Below the pieces are notes generated by a model, which had not been told where the DNA came from, ran no database searches, and saw only the letters and a list, made by a program, of their open reading frames with translations. From an uncultured Lutibacter sp. (GTDB taxonomy: Bacteria; Bacteroidota; Bacteroidia; Flavobacteriales; Flavobacteriaceae): 64,000 bases of DNA. The DNA is taken from assembly GCF_947495725.1 (NCBI RefSeq), contig NZ_CANLZZ010000002.1, forward strand, positions 761,315 through 825,314. The letters are read 5' to 3'. A program made the translations under genes and the position numbers. Positions within the stretch are counted from its first letter, which is position 1. Each line of letters begins with the position of its first letter. Below are positions 19,329 to 28,606 of this stretch, one piece after another.

Positions 19329-20453
19329 ATGGAATTATTTGATGTTTACCCGTTGTATAATGTAACACCTGTAAAAGCAGAAGGTGCTTATGTATGGGAT
19401 GAAAATAACAGAAAATATTTGGATTTATATGGTGGTCATGGAGTAATTTCAGTTGGCCATACACACCCAAAGTATGTAAATGATATTACTAGCCAATTAA
19501 ATAATTTAGGATTTTATTCTAATTCAATTCAAAACCCATTACAAAAAGAGTTGGCTAATAAATTAGGGAAGTTATCTAATTGTGAAAATTATAATTTGTT
19601 TTTATGTAATTCTGGAGCAGAGGCAAATGAAAATGCCTTAAAATTAGCTTCTTTTAAAACAGGTAAAAGTAGAATTATTTCTTTTAATAATTCTTTTCAC
19701 GGAAGAACTTCGGCTGCAGTTGCGGCAACTGATAATAAAAATATAAATGCACCAATTAATTTACAGCAAGAAGTTACATTTTTACCTTTAAATAATATTA
19801 AATTGGTAATTCACGAAATTGGAAAGGGAGATGTTGCTGCAGTTATTATTGAAGGAATTCAAGGTGTTGGAGGGTTGGATGAAGGTACTACCGAGTTTTT
19901 TCAAGAAGTTGAAAAATTTTGCAAAAAACATGGAGTATTTCTAATTTTAGATGAAATTCAGTCTGGTTATGGAAGAAGCGGAAAGTTTTTTGCGTTTCAA
20001 CATCATATTATTAAACCAGATATTATTACAACGGCAAAAGGAATGGGAAATGGATTTCCAATTGGAGGTGTTTTAATTTTGGATAAACATGAGGCTAAAT
20101 ATGGAATGTTAGGTACTACATTTGGAGGGAATCATTTGGCTTGTGCAGCAGCAATTTCAGTATTAGATATTATCAAAGAGGAAGAATTAATAGAGAATGT
20201 TAATAAAACTTCAGCATACCTTTTAGAGCAAATTAAAACCATTTCGCAAGTAAAAAAAGTGAAAGGAAAAGGTTTAATGTTAGGTGTTGAATTCGATTTT
20301 GAAGTTGGAGAGTTACGTAAAAAACTAATTTTTGAAAAACAGATTTTTACAGGTGGATCAATGAATAAGAATCTGCTAAGAATATTACCTCCTTTAACAA
20401 TGAATACAGATCAAGTAGATGTTTTTATAAATGCATTACAAGAAGTTTTATAA
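19329..20453 (+). CDS. argD: Acylornithine aminotransferase (class III PLP aminotransferase)
   Basis: LYGGHGVISVGHTHPKYV, SGAEANENALKLA, LDEIQSGYGRSGKFFAFQH, TTAKGMGNGFPIGG. Confidence 0.93.
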   Translation: MELFDVYPLYNVTPVKAEGAYVWDENNRKYLDLYGGHGVISVGHTHPKYVNDITSQLNNLGFYSNSIQNPLQKELANKLGKLSNCENYNLFLCNSGAEANENALKLASFKTGKSRIISFNNSFHGRTSAAVAATDNKNINAPINLQQEVTFLPLNNIKLVIHEIGKGDVAAVIIEGIQGVGGLDEGTTEFFQEVEKFCKKHGVFLILDEIQSGYGRSGKFFAFQHHIIKPDIITTAKGMGNGFPIGGVLILDKHEAKYGMLGTTFGGNHLACAAAISVLDIIKEEELIENVNKTSAYLLEQIKTISQVKKVKGKGLMLGVEFDFEVGELRKKLIFEKQIFTGGSMNKNLLRILPPLTMNTDQVDVFINALQEVL

Positions 20454-21649
20454 TGAATGCACTATTAACAACTCAACAAAAAAATGATGTTTTGAGCACA
20501 ATGGCTCAATTAATCAATTCAGAACAAGCGTCAATAGTTTCAGCCAATACTCTAGATGTAGAAGGTTACAATGGAGATGATTTGGCAATGGAAAAAAGGC
20601 TAAAAGTTGATGATGCTAAAATTGCAGGGATGATTTTATCATTAAAACAATTAGTAGCAGATTCTGAGCCAATTGGTAAAGAGTTATTTAACTTTATTCA
20701 CGAAAACGGTATTAAAATAGTTAATAAAACAGCTCCTTTTGGAACCGTTTTAATTATATACGAATCTAGGCCAGATGTTACTGTTGAAGCTGCAGGTATT
20801 GCTTTTAAATCTGGTAATAAAATTTTATTAAAAGGAGGGAAGGAGTCGTTAAATTCGAACTTAAAAATTGTGGAATTATGGCACAAAGCTTTAAAGCAAC
20901 ACAATATTTCTACAGATTGGGTAGAGTATCTAAATTACGATAGGGTTAAAACACAAGAATTTCTTGAAAATCCTACGCAACAATTAGATTTAATTGTTCC
21001 ACGTGGTGGAGAAAAATTGATTGAATTTGTTAAGAAAAATGCTAAATGTCCTGTAATTGTAAGTGGGAGAGGAAACAACTTTGTGTATGTAGATTCTGAA
21101 GCAGATATTGATATGGCGTTGAATATTATCAATAACGGGAAAACATCAAATATATCTGTTTGTAATGCAGTAGATAAAGTGTTAATTAATTCAAATTTGG
21201 AAAACAAAGATCAATTTATAAAAGCATTGGTTGATAAATTGTTAAAGTCTAATGTTGAGATTTTTGGTGATGCTGTTTTATCGAAATTTGATAATATTTC
21301 AGCTTATGAAAATGAATCAATTTGGTATCAAGAGTTTTTAGATTATAAGATTGTTATTGGTAGTGTGGATTCCACTGAAGAGGCAATTTCTAAATCAAAC
21401 AAGTATAGTGGAGGACATTCTGCAGTTATTATTACAAAAAATGATGAAACAGCAGAAACCTTTATGGAAAATACGGATTGTGCTGCAGTATATCAAAACG
21501 CATCTTCTAGATTCACCGATGGTGGTCAGTTTGGATTAGGAGGAGAGTTGGCAATTAGTACAGATAAATTACATCATAGAGGTCCAATGGGCTTACATCA
21601 TTTGGTTACTAATAAATGGTACGTAAAAGGAAATGGGCAAATTAGATAA
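20453..21649 (+). CDS. proA: Glutamate-5-semialdehyde dehydrogenase
   Basis: IYESRPDVTVEAAGIAFKSGNKILLKGGKES; VPRGGEKLIEFV. Confidence 0.95.
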   Translation: MNALLTTQQKNDVLSTMAQLINSEQASIVSANTLDVEGYNGDDLAMEKRLKVDDAKIAGMILSLKQLVADSEPIGKELFNFIHENGIKIVNKTAPFGTVLIIYESRPDVTVEAAGIAFKSGNKILLKGGKESLNSNLKIVELWHKALKQHNISTDWVEYLNYDRVKTQEFLENPTQQLDLIVPRGGEKLIEFVKKNAKCPVIVSGRGNNFVYVDSEADIDMALNIINNGKTSNISVCNAVDKVLINSNLENKDQFIKALVDKLLKSNVEIFGDAVLSKFDNISAYENESIWYQEFLDYKIVIGSVDSTEEAISKSNKYSGGHSAVIITKNDETAETFMENTDCAAVYQNASSRFTDGGQFGLGGELAISTDKLHHRGPMGLHHLVTNKWYVKGNGQIR

Positions 21650-22412
21650 AAAAAGAATTTTATTAAAAATTGGTTCTAATGTTTTAACAAAAGAAACCAA
21701 TCAAATTTCTAGAGGTAAACTTGAGGATATTGCACGTCAAATAGCTCAATTAAAAGATAAATACGAATTTGTTATCGTAAGTTCGGGTGCAATAGCTGTA
21801 GCTAAACAATTTGTTGAGCTAGAAAGCAATGGTAAACTAATTAATGTTAAACAAGCTTTGGCATCAATAGGTCAACCGCATTTAATGCGAATTTTTCATG
21901 AGAATTTTTGGGAGCTTGGCTTGTTTACTTCTCAATGTTTATTGTCGTATTCCGATTTCAAAAAAGAAAAATCTAGAACCAATATTAAAAACACTATAAA
22001 TGTGTTGGTTGAAAATAATTACATACCCATTATTAATGAAAATGATACTGTTGCAACAGATGAAATTAAGTTTGGAGATAATGATAAATTATCGGCATTA
22101 ACAGCTTCATTATTAAATGTCGATTTGTTAATTATTGCAACAAATACAAACGGTATTTATACCAAAGCTTCAATAGAGGCTGACAAATTAAAAACTATAA
22201 AAGAAACTTCGGAAATTGAACCATTAAAAAATCAAATAAATAGTAATTCAATATCTAAGCATGGTACAGGTGGTATGGCTACAAAAATTGCTGCTGCCGA
22301 AATTGCTCAAAATGCAAAAATAGAAACTTGGATTGTTAATGGGTTAAAAGATAATTTTATTATTGATGCAATTAATAATACTTCGGAGTTTACTAAAATA
22401 ATTACAAAATAA
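21633..22412 (+). CDS. proB: Glutamate 5-kinase, 259 aa, without C-terminal PUA domain
   Basis: RILLKIGSNVLTKE, IPIINENDTVATDEIKFGDNDKLSA, GTGGMATKIAAAEIA. Confidence 0.93.
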   Translation: MGKLDKKRILLKIGSNVLTKETNQISRGKLEDIARQIAQLKDKYEFVIVSSGAIAVAKQFVELESNGKLINVKQALASIGQPHLMRIFHENFWELGLFTSQCLLSYSDFKKEKSRTNIKNTINVLVENNYIPIINENDTVATDEIKFGDNDKLSALTASLLNVDLLIIATNTNGIYTKASIEADKLKTIKETSEIEPLKNQINSNSISKHGTGGMATKIAAAEIAQNAKIETWIVNGLKDNFIIDAINNTSEFTKIITK

Positions 22413-22413
22413 A

Positions 22414-23361
22414 ATGAATCATTATTTAAGTATTAACGATTTAGATAATTTGCAAAACACAGTGCAAGAGGCTATTGAGTTAAAAAAACAACCATTAAAG
22501 TTTGAAAGTTTAGGGAAAGATAAAACAATATGTTTATTGTTCTTTAACAACAGTTTACGTACCCGTTTGAGCACTCAAAAGGCAGCTCAAAATTTAGGTA
22601 TGAATCCGATTGTTATGAATTTCGGAGCAGAAGGGTGGCAGTTGGAATATGAAGATGGTGTTATAATGAATGAAAATAAATCGGAACACGTAAAAGAAGC
22701 CGCTGAGGTAATTGCACAGTATTGCGATATTGTTGCAATAAGAGCTTTTGCAAGTTTAACAGATAAAGAAAAAGATTTAGCAGAGGTTGTATTAAACAAC
22801 TTTGAAAAATACGCAGGCATTCCTGTGGTGAATATGGAAAGTGCTGTTGGTCACCCTTTACAAGCTTTAGCAGATGCTATTACGTTAGAGGAAAACAAAG
22901 TTAATCATAAGCCAAAAGTAGTATTAAGTTGGGCACCGCATCCAAAAGCATTACCACATGCGGTTGCAAATTCTTTTGTTGAAATGATGCAATTACAAGA
23001 TGCTGATTTTGTTATTACACATCCTGAAGGCTATGAGTTAGATCCAGAAATAACAAAAGATTCAACTATTGAATATGACCAGAAGAAAGCTTTTGAAAAT
23101 GCAGATTTCGTATATGTAAAAAATTGGAGCAGTTTTAAAGAATATGGTAAAGTTGTAAATACCGACTCTAATTGGATGATAACCGGTGATAAAATGAGGG
23201 CAACAAACAATGGTAAATTTATGCATTGTTTACCAGTAAGACGAAATGTTGTAGTTGCGGATGAAGTTATCGATTCTGAAAATTCAATTGTAATTGAACA
23301 AGCAAATAATAGAACATATTCTGCTCAAATAGTTTTGAAAAAAATATTGGAGAATATGTAA
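22414..23361 (+). CDS. argF': N-acylornithine (probably N-succinylornithine) carbamoyltransferase
   Basis: FFNNSLRTRLSTQKAAQNLGMN, HPEGYELDPE, FMHCLPVRRN; aligns gaplessly over its first ~95 residues with recalled B. fragilis SOTCase. Confidence 0.93.
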   Translation: MNHYLSINDLDNLQNTVQEAIELKKQPLKFESLGKDKTICLLFFNNSLRTRLSTQKAAQNLGMNPIVMNFGAEGWQLEYEDGVIMNENKSEHVKEAAEVIAQYCDIVAIRAFASLTDKEKDLAEVVLNNFEKYAGIPVVNMESAVGHPLQALADAITLEENKVNHKPKVVLSWAPHPKALPHAVANSFVEMMQLQDADFVITHPEGYELDPEITKDSTIEYDQKKAFENADFVYVKNWSSFKEYGKVVNTDSNWMITGDKMRATNNGKFMHCLPVRRNVVVADEVIDSENSIVIEQANNRTYSAQIVLKKILENM

Positions 23362-23371
23362 TTATAGTAAT

Positions 23372-23451
23372 TGTCATTCTGAATGAAGAGATCGCCAAAT
23401 GAAGAATCTCATATCATTATTTGAGATATTTCACCTTAGCTCAATATGACA
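23372..23451. repeat. Intergenic hairpin repeat copy 1 (TGTCATTCTGAATGAA...CTCAATATGACA)
   Basis: Shares ends and internal blocks with 25369-25436; termini TGTCAT/ATGACA complementary. Confidence 0.8.
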
Positions 23452-23470
23452 TAAAGAACAAATTTAAACA

Positions 23471-24253
23471 ATGACTAAACAAACACTACAAATTATAAAA
23501 ATAGGAGGTAATGTAATTAACAATGAAGAAGCATTATTTTCTTTTTTAAAGGATTTTTCAGAATTGAAGGGACCTAAAATTTTAGTTCATGGTGGAGGTA
23601 AAAAGGCCACTGAAGTTTCCTCTGCAATGGGTTTACAACCTAAAATGATAAACGGTAGGAGAGTAACAGATGAAGCAACAGTTGAAGTAGTAACAATGGT
23701 ATATGCTGGTTTATTAAATAAGAAAATAACAGCAAAGTTGCAAGGTTTTGGGTGCAATGCAATGGGACTTTCAGGCACCGATGCCAACTGTATTTTGGCA
23801 CATAAACGTATTGTAAAAGATATCGATTATGGTTTTGCGGGTGATGTTGATGCCGTTAATTCGGAAATTATAAATGTGCTATTACAAAATAATGTAACAC
23901 CAGTTTTTTGTGCAATTACTCATGATAAAAAGGGGCAATTATTAAATACAAATGCAGATACAATAGCTTCTGAAGTATCAATAGGTATGAGTTCAATGTA
24001 TAATACAGAATTAAATTTTGTGTTTGAATTAAAGGGTGTTTTAGAAAACATTGAAGATAAAGATTCTGTTATTAAAGAAATTAATTCTGAAAAATATGAA
24101 GAGTTAGTAGCTCGTGGAATTATTGCAGACGGAATGCTTCCAAAAATGCATAATTGTTTTAATTCATTAAAAAAAGGAGTAAGTAAAGTGAAAATTGGAG
24201 ATGCTTCTTTAATAAAAAATTCAACAAAATTATATACAACATTAACAATATAA
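23471..24253 (+). CDS. argB: Acetylglutamate (acylglutamate) kinase
   Basis: IIKIGGNVINNEEAL, LVHGGGKKATEV, NTNADTIASEVSIGM. Confidence 0.95.
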   Translation: MTKQTLQIIKIGGNVINNEEALFSFLKDFSELKGPKILVHGGGKKATEVSSAMGLQPKMINGRRVTDEATVEVVTMVYAGLLNKKITAKLQGFGCNAMGLSGTDANCILAHKRIVKDIDYGFAGDVDAVNSEIINVLLQNNVTPVFCAITHDKKGQLLNTNADTIASEVSIGMSSMYNTELNFVFELKGVLENIEDKDSVIKEINSEKYEELVARGIIADGMLPKMHNCFNSLKKGVSKVKIGDASLIKNSTKLYTTLTI

Positions 24254-24304
24254 AACTTCGTTAAGTTAATATAGACGAAAATTTAAAGTAATTAACAATT
24301 AAAA

Positions 24305-25363
24305 ATGATTGATCAATTAACAAAACAGGCTATTGAATTACTTAAAAAGTTGATTTCAAAGCAATCTTTTTCTGGAGAAGAAAATGAAACTGCATTATTG
24401 ATTATGCAATGGTTTTCGCATCATGACATTAAGTTTGAAAGTGAAAAACACAATGTTTGGGCAATTAATAAATACTTCGACCCTTCTAAAAAAACAATAT
24501 TACTAAATTCACATCACGATACGGTAAAACCAAATAAAGGGTATACGCGTGATCCTTTAAAAGCGGAAGTTTTAGATGGTAAGTTATATGGATTAGGAAG
24601 TAATGATGCCGGAGGATGTTTGGTTTCGTTGCTAGCAACCTTTACCTATTTTTATAATAGAGAAGATTTAAAATACAATTTTTTAATGGTTGCTTCAGCT
24701 GAAGAAGAAAATACGGGACCAAATGGATTACATAGTATTATACCCATATTGCCAGAAATTGATTTTGCTATTGTGGGCGAACCTACTTTAATGAATTTGG
24801 CTATCGCCGAAAAAGGTTTAATGGTACTAAATTGCGAAGCAAAAGGAACTTCGGGGCACGCAGCTCACGGTAATGCAGATAACGCCATTTATAACGCTAT
24901 AGAAGATATTAATTGGTTTAAAACCTATGAATTTCCTAAAGTATCTGAAACACTTGGTAAAGTAAGAATGACAGTTACTCAAATAGAAGCAGGAAGTCAA
25001 CACAACGTAATACCATCGAGCTGTAAATTTGTGGTAGATGTAAGAGTTACTGATGCATATAGCAACCAAGAGGTGTTTGAAATTGTTGAATCTAAGGTTA
25101 AATCAGAAGTTTGCCCAAGATCACAACGCTTAAACTCTTCGTCAATTCCAAAAGACCATCCAATTGTGTTGGCAGGCGTTAAATTAGGTAGAGAAACATA
25201 TGGATCGCCAACCATTTCAGATCAAGCAATATTAACGTGTCCTTCATTAAAATTGGGGCCAGGAGAAAGTTTACGTTCGCATACGGCAGATGAGTTTATC
25301 TATGTTAGAGAAATTGAAGAAGGTGTGGATTTATATATTAAAATATTAGAAGAAATAGTATAA
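24305..25363 (+). CDS. argE: M20-family acylornithine/acylcitrulline deacylase
   Basis: LLNSHHDTVKPNKGYTRDP, GLGSNDAGGCLVSLL, SAEEENTGPNGL, GEPT. Confidence 0.9.
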   Translation: MIDQLTKQAIELLKKLISKQSFSGEENETALLIMQWFSHHDIKFESEKHNVWAINKYFDPSKKTILLNSHHDTVKPNKGYTRDPLKAEVLDGKLYGLGSNDAGGCLVSLLATFTYFYNREDLKYNFLMVASAEEENTGPNGLHSIIPILPEIDFAIVGEPTLMNLAIAEKGLMVLNCEAKGTSGHAAHGNADNAIYNAIEDINWFKTYEFPKVSETLGKVRMTVTQIEAGSQHNVIPSSCKFVVDVRVTDAYSNQEVFEIVESKVKSEVCPRSQRLNSSSIPKDHPIVLAGVKLGRETYGSPTISDQAILTCPSLKLGPGESLRSHTADEFIYVREIEEGVDLYIKILEEIV

Positions 25364-25368
25364 TAATT

Positions 25369-25436
25369 GTTATTCTGAATGAAATGAATAATCTCCTCGG
25401 TTTGAGTGAGATATTTCACAATTGCTCAATATGACA
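25369..25436. repeat. Intergenic hairpin repeat copy 2
   Basis: TGTTATTCTGAATGAAATGAATAATCTCC...GAGATATTTCACAATTGCTCAATATGACA. Confidence 0.8.
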
Positions 25437-25478
25437 ATCAATAAAAACTAAACACAACAACTTAATACAATAATAATT

Positions 25479-26756
25479 ATGAAACTTTGGGATAAGGGAT
25501 TTTCAACCGATAAAAAAATAGATATTTTTACAGTTGGTAATGATAGGGAGTTAGATTTAATTTTGGCAAAGTATGATGTAATTGGAAATTTGGCTCATGC
25601 TAAAATGCTCCATAAAATAGGATTGCTTTCAAAGGAAGAAATTAATGCTTTGGAAGTTGAATTGAATGCAATTTTAAAAACTATTGAAGCTGGAGAGTTT
25701 ACTATTGAAGATTCGTTTGAAGACGTGCACTCAAAAGTTGAGTTTATGCTAACTGAAAAGTTAGGTGATACCGGTAAAAAAATTCATACAGCACGTTCTA
25801 GAAACGACCAAGTTTTAGTTGATGTTCATTTGTATTTAAAAGATGCTTTAACTGAAATTAATGATGGTGTTGATGAATTATTTGATTTGTTAATTAAGTT
25901 AGCAGAACAATATAAAAATGTGCTATTACCGGGTTATACGCATTTACAAGTAGCAATGCCATCATCTTTTGGAATGTGGTTTTCAGCTTATGCAGAAACG
26001 TTGATTGATGATATTTACTTTTTAAAAGCGGCTTACAAAGTAGCAGATCAAAATCCGTTAGGTTCAGCTGCAGGTTATGGAAGTTCTTTTCCTATTGATA
26101 GAGATGAAACTACTAAATTATTAAATTTTGAAACATTGAAATTTAACTCGGTTGCGGCTCAAATGGGACGTGGGAAATTAGAAAAATCAGTTTCATTTGG
26201 TTTGAGTTCTGTTGCTGCTACGTTAGCAAAAATGAGTATGGATATTTGTTTGTATATGAGTCAGAATTTTAATTTCATTTCTTTTCCAGATGAATTAACA
26301 ACTGGTTCTAGTATTATGCCACATAAAAAGAATCCAGATGTTTTTGAATTGATTCGAGGAAAGTGTAATAAACTTCAAGCCTTACCGATGGAATTTACAA
26401 TGATTACCAATAATTTACCTAGTGGTTATCACAGAGATTTACAATTGTTAAAAGAGGGTTTAATTCCTTCATTTTCAACATTAAAAGCTTGTTTAGAAAT
26501 GTTAACCTATTCGTTAAAAAATATTAAAGTTAGGGAAGATATTGTTGAAGAAGATAAATACTTGTATTTGTTTAGCGTTGAGGTAGTAAATGAACTAGTG
26601 CAAAACGGAACACCGTTTAGAGATGCTTATAAAATTGTTGGTAAAGATATTAACGATGGTAAATTTAATCCAGATAAAAAAGTAAAACATACGCATAAAG
26701 GAAGTGTAGGGAACTTATGTTTGGATGAAATTGTTGCCAAGAAAAATAAAGCATAA
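25479..26756 (+). CDS. argH: Argininosuccinate lyase
   Basis: HTARSRNDQVLVDVHLYL, GSSIMPHKKNPDVFELIRGK. Confidence 0.97.
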   Translation: MKLWDKGFSTDKKIDIFTVGNDRELDLILAKYDVIGNLAHAKMLHKIGLLSKEEINALEVELNAILKTIEAGEFTIEDSFEDVHSKVEFMLTEKLGDTGKKIHTARSRNDQVLVDVHLYLKDALTEINDGVDELFDLLIKLAEQYKNVLLPGYTHLQVAMPSSFGMWFSAYAETLIDDIYFLKAAYKVADQNPLGSAAGYGSSFPIDRDETTKLLNFETLKFNSVAAQMGRGKLEKSVSFGLSSVAATLAKMSMDICLYMSQNFNFISFPDELTTGSSIMPHKKNPDVFELIRGKCNKLQALPMEFTMITNNLPSGYHRDLQLLKEGLIPSFSTLKACLEMLTYSLKNIKVREDIVEEDKYLYLFSVEVVNELVQNGTPFRDAYKIVGKDINDGKFNPDKKVKHTHKGSVGNLCLDEIVAKKNKA

Positions 26757-26796
26757 ACAAAAAAGAGCCTAATTTAATTAGGCTCTTTTTTGTTTA
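26755..26796 (+). terminator. Intrinsic terminator closing the arg operon
   Basis: AAACAAAAAAGAGCCTAATTTAATTAGGCTCTTTTTTGTTT; long palindrome with T tract. Confidence 0.92.
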
Positions 26797-26843
26797 TTAA
26801 TCAACTTTGAATAAATTTAAGTTGACGTAATTATTAATTTTAT

Positions 26844-26876
26844 TGTCATTCTGAATGATAATGAAGAATCTCAAGT
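26844..26876. repeat. Intergenic hairpin repeat copy 3 (5' half only)
   Basis: TGTCATTCTGAATGATAATGAAGAATCTCAAG matches the left end of copies 1 and 2. Confidence 0.7.
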
Positions 26877-26926
26877 TAGTTAAACATAAATATTCTTTAT
26901 TCAGTGTTAGTCCATTTTGAATAGCT

Positions 26927-28381
26927 TTAATCTGCGATAAACTTAAATCCTAAAGAAACAATACTAGAGCTTAATCCTGTATTTCTTTCGTAATTACTAT
27001 ATTTCAAGTCAACACTTTTTAAACCAAGTTTCCAAATTCTACGTTTTGTAAAAATATCAGTATAAGAAATTCCTAAACTATATTGGTTTGAATTAAATTC
27101 GGATAAATCGTAATCTGAAGTATAAAATTCATTCGTAGAAACTAATTCTTCATAAGGTGCAAAATAATCTGCAGCAGTTTGATTGTAATATCTATATGAA
27201 GGATAAATAGTAAACTTATCACTTAGTTTTATAGGCACTTCAAGACTAGCTGTATGAGATGAAATTCCCCAATCATCATAATAATAACGGTAATATGTTC
27301 TTAAAGAAACTACTTCATTTATATAATAATTAAAACGTGCTCCAACAGGTATTTTAAAACGAGTATCTGGCAAACGTTCAATATCATCAGCTAATTGAAA
27401 AACATCTGTATTCTCCTTTGAAGTGTAGTTAGAAATACTTGAAGCATTGCCTATATAATAATTATCTCTGTCTGAAAAATAAACACGTTGCATAGGGTTT
27501 GCTAACCAACCATCTTGTTGAATAATATCTGCAAAAATTGAAAATTGAGCTTTTTCACTAATAATTTGAGAAAAACTTAATGATAAAGAATACGTGTTTC
27601 TAGATTCATCTTCAATAAGTGTATTGTTTAAAGGACTCCATACATTTGAGCCGTTTTTATTAACTATATCTCCATCTTGGTCTAATATTTCAATACCACT
27701 AAAAAAGCCGTTATTTAAGTTTTGGTTAGCTTCTAAATATGAATCTATTTCGGTTGGAAAAACTGGTTGCCAAGAATCGAAATAGACATTTGCTTTCACT
27801 CCAATTTCGGTGTTTTTTTCGTTAAATAGCTTTGTTAAACTACCTCCAAATCCAAAAGATGTATAATCATATTCTTTAGAAACGCTTATATTTCCGTCTA
27901 AAATTGTATTTCTGTCATCAGAAGAATGACTGTAATTTGCAGTTAAATTAACCCAAGCATCAGATTGTGATGCTCCAGAAGATTCTACCCAAGGGCTTCC
28001 TCCACTTCCTGAACTATTATTATCATCATCGTGATCATCGTCATCATGTCCGTTATTATTTGAAGCTCCAGAAGCATCAAACGGATCTAAATTACTTGAA
28101 GACGCTGAACTATATGCTGAAATTGTTGCATCAATAGTTAAAACATCGTCATCATTTAAAGGAATAGAAACTGTTAAAGTACTTGCAATGTCTGTTAATT
28201 CTTCAGTCCCAATTCCACCTGTTACAGCGGCATTGTCTCCGTCTTGAGAATAGTAACTAGAAATAAAATCAACTTCGGTGTTTTCTAAAACCCTTTTTTT
28301 ATAAGTTTTCTCTGCAGTTTTTTCTTGTGAGTAAGATGCAATTGAGAAAAGTGTAATTAAAATTAGTGTTATTTTTTTCAT
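26927..28381 (-). CDS. DUF3570-type outer-membrane beta-barrel protein
   Basis: Signal peptide MKKITLILITLFSIASYSQ, alternating beta-strand pattern, acidic/His insert NNNGHDDDDHDDDNN, terminal SIVSLGFKFIAD; assigned from gene context and architecture. Confidence 0.75.
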   Translation of the reverse strand: MKKITLILITLFSIASYSQEKTAEKTYKKRVLENTEVDFISSYYSQDGDNAAVTGGIGTEELTDIASTLTVSIPLNDDDVLTIDATISAYSSASSSNLDPFDASGASNNNGHDDDDHDDDNNSSGSGGSPWVESSGASQSDAWVNLTANYSHSSDDRNTILDGNISVSKEYDYTSFGFGGSLTKLFNEKNTEIGVKANVYFDSWQPVFPTEIDSYLEANQNLNNGFFSGIEILDQDGDIVNKNGSNVWSPLNNTLIEDESRNTYSLSLSFSQIISEKAQFSIFADIIQQDGWLANPMQRVYFSDRDNYYIGNASSISNYTSKENTDVFQLADDIERLPDTRFKIPVGARFNYYINEVVSLRTYYRYYYDDWGISSHTASLEVPIKLSDKFTIYPSYRYYNQTAADYFAPYEELVSTNEFYTSDYDLSEFNSNQYSLGISYTDIFTKRRIWKLGLKSVDLKYSNYERNTGLSSSIVSLGFKFIAD

Positions 28382-28393
28382 TATAAATATTTT

Positions 28394-28606
28394 TTAATTA
28401 CAGCCGCAGCCTCCACCAGATTTTCCTCCGTTCGCACCAGAAGCAGCTTCACGATATACTTGTGCACTTGTTTCAAACTTCTCAATTTTTCTAGATGAAA
28501 GCACCATATCAGGATCGTTAATATATACTTTTTCATATTCTTTAACAGCAACACACGATGTTAAAGAAGTAATAGCTAATGCCATTAATCCCATTTTTTT
28601 TATCAT
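28394..28606 (-). CDS. Small DUF4266-type lipoprotein with GGGCGCN tail
   Basis: Lipobox-like ALAITSLTSC; 70 aa; C-terminus GANGGKSGGGCGCN; start overlaps apbE stop. Confidence 0.8.
   Translation of the reverse strand: MIKKMGLMALAITSLTSCVAVKEYEKVYINDPDMVLSSRKIEKFETSAQVYREAASGANGGKSGGGCGCN

Noticed and set aside
21351-21539. 62-aa plus ORF within proA
   Set aside because: Out-of-frame shadow.
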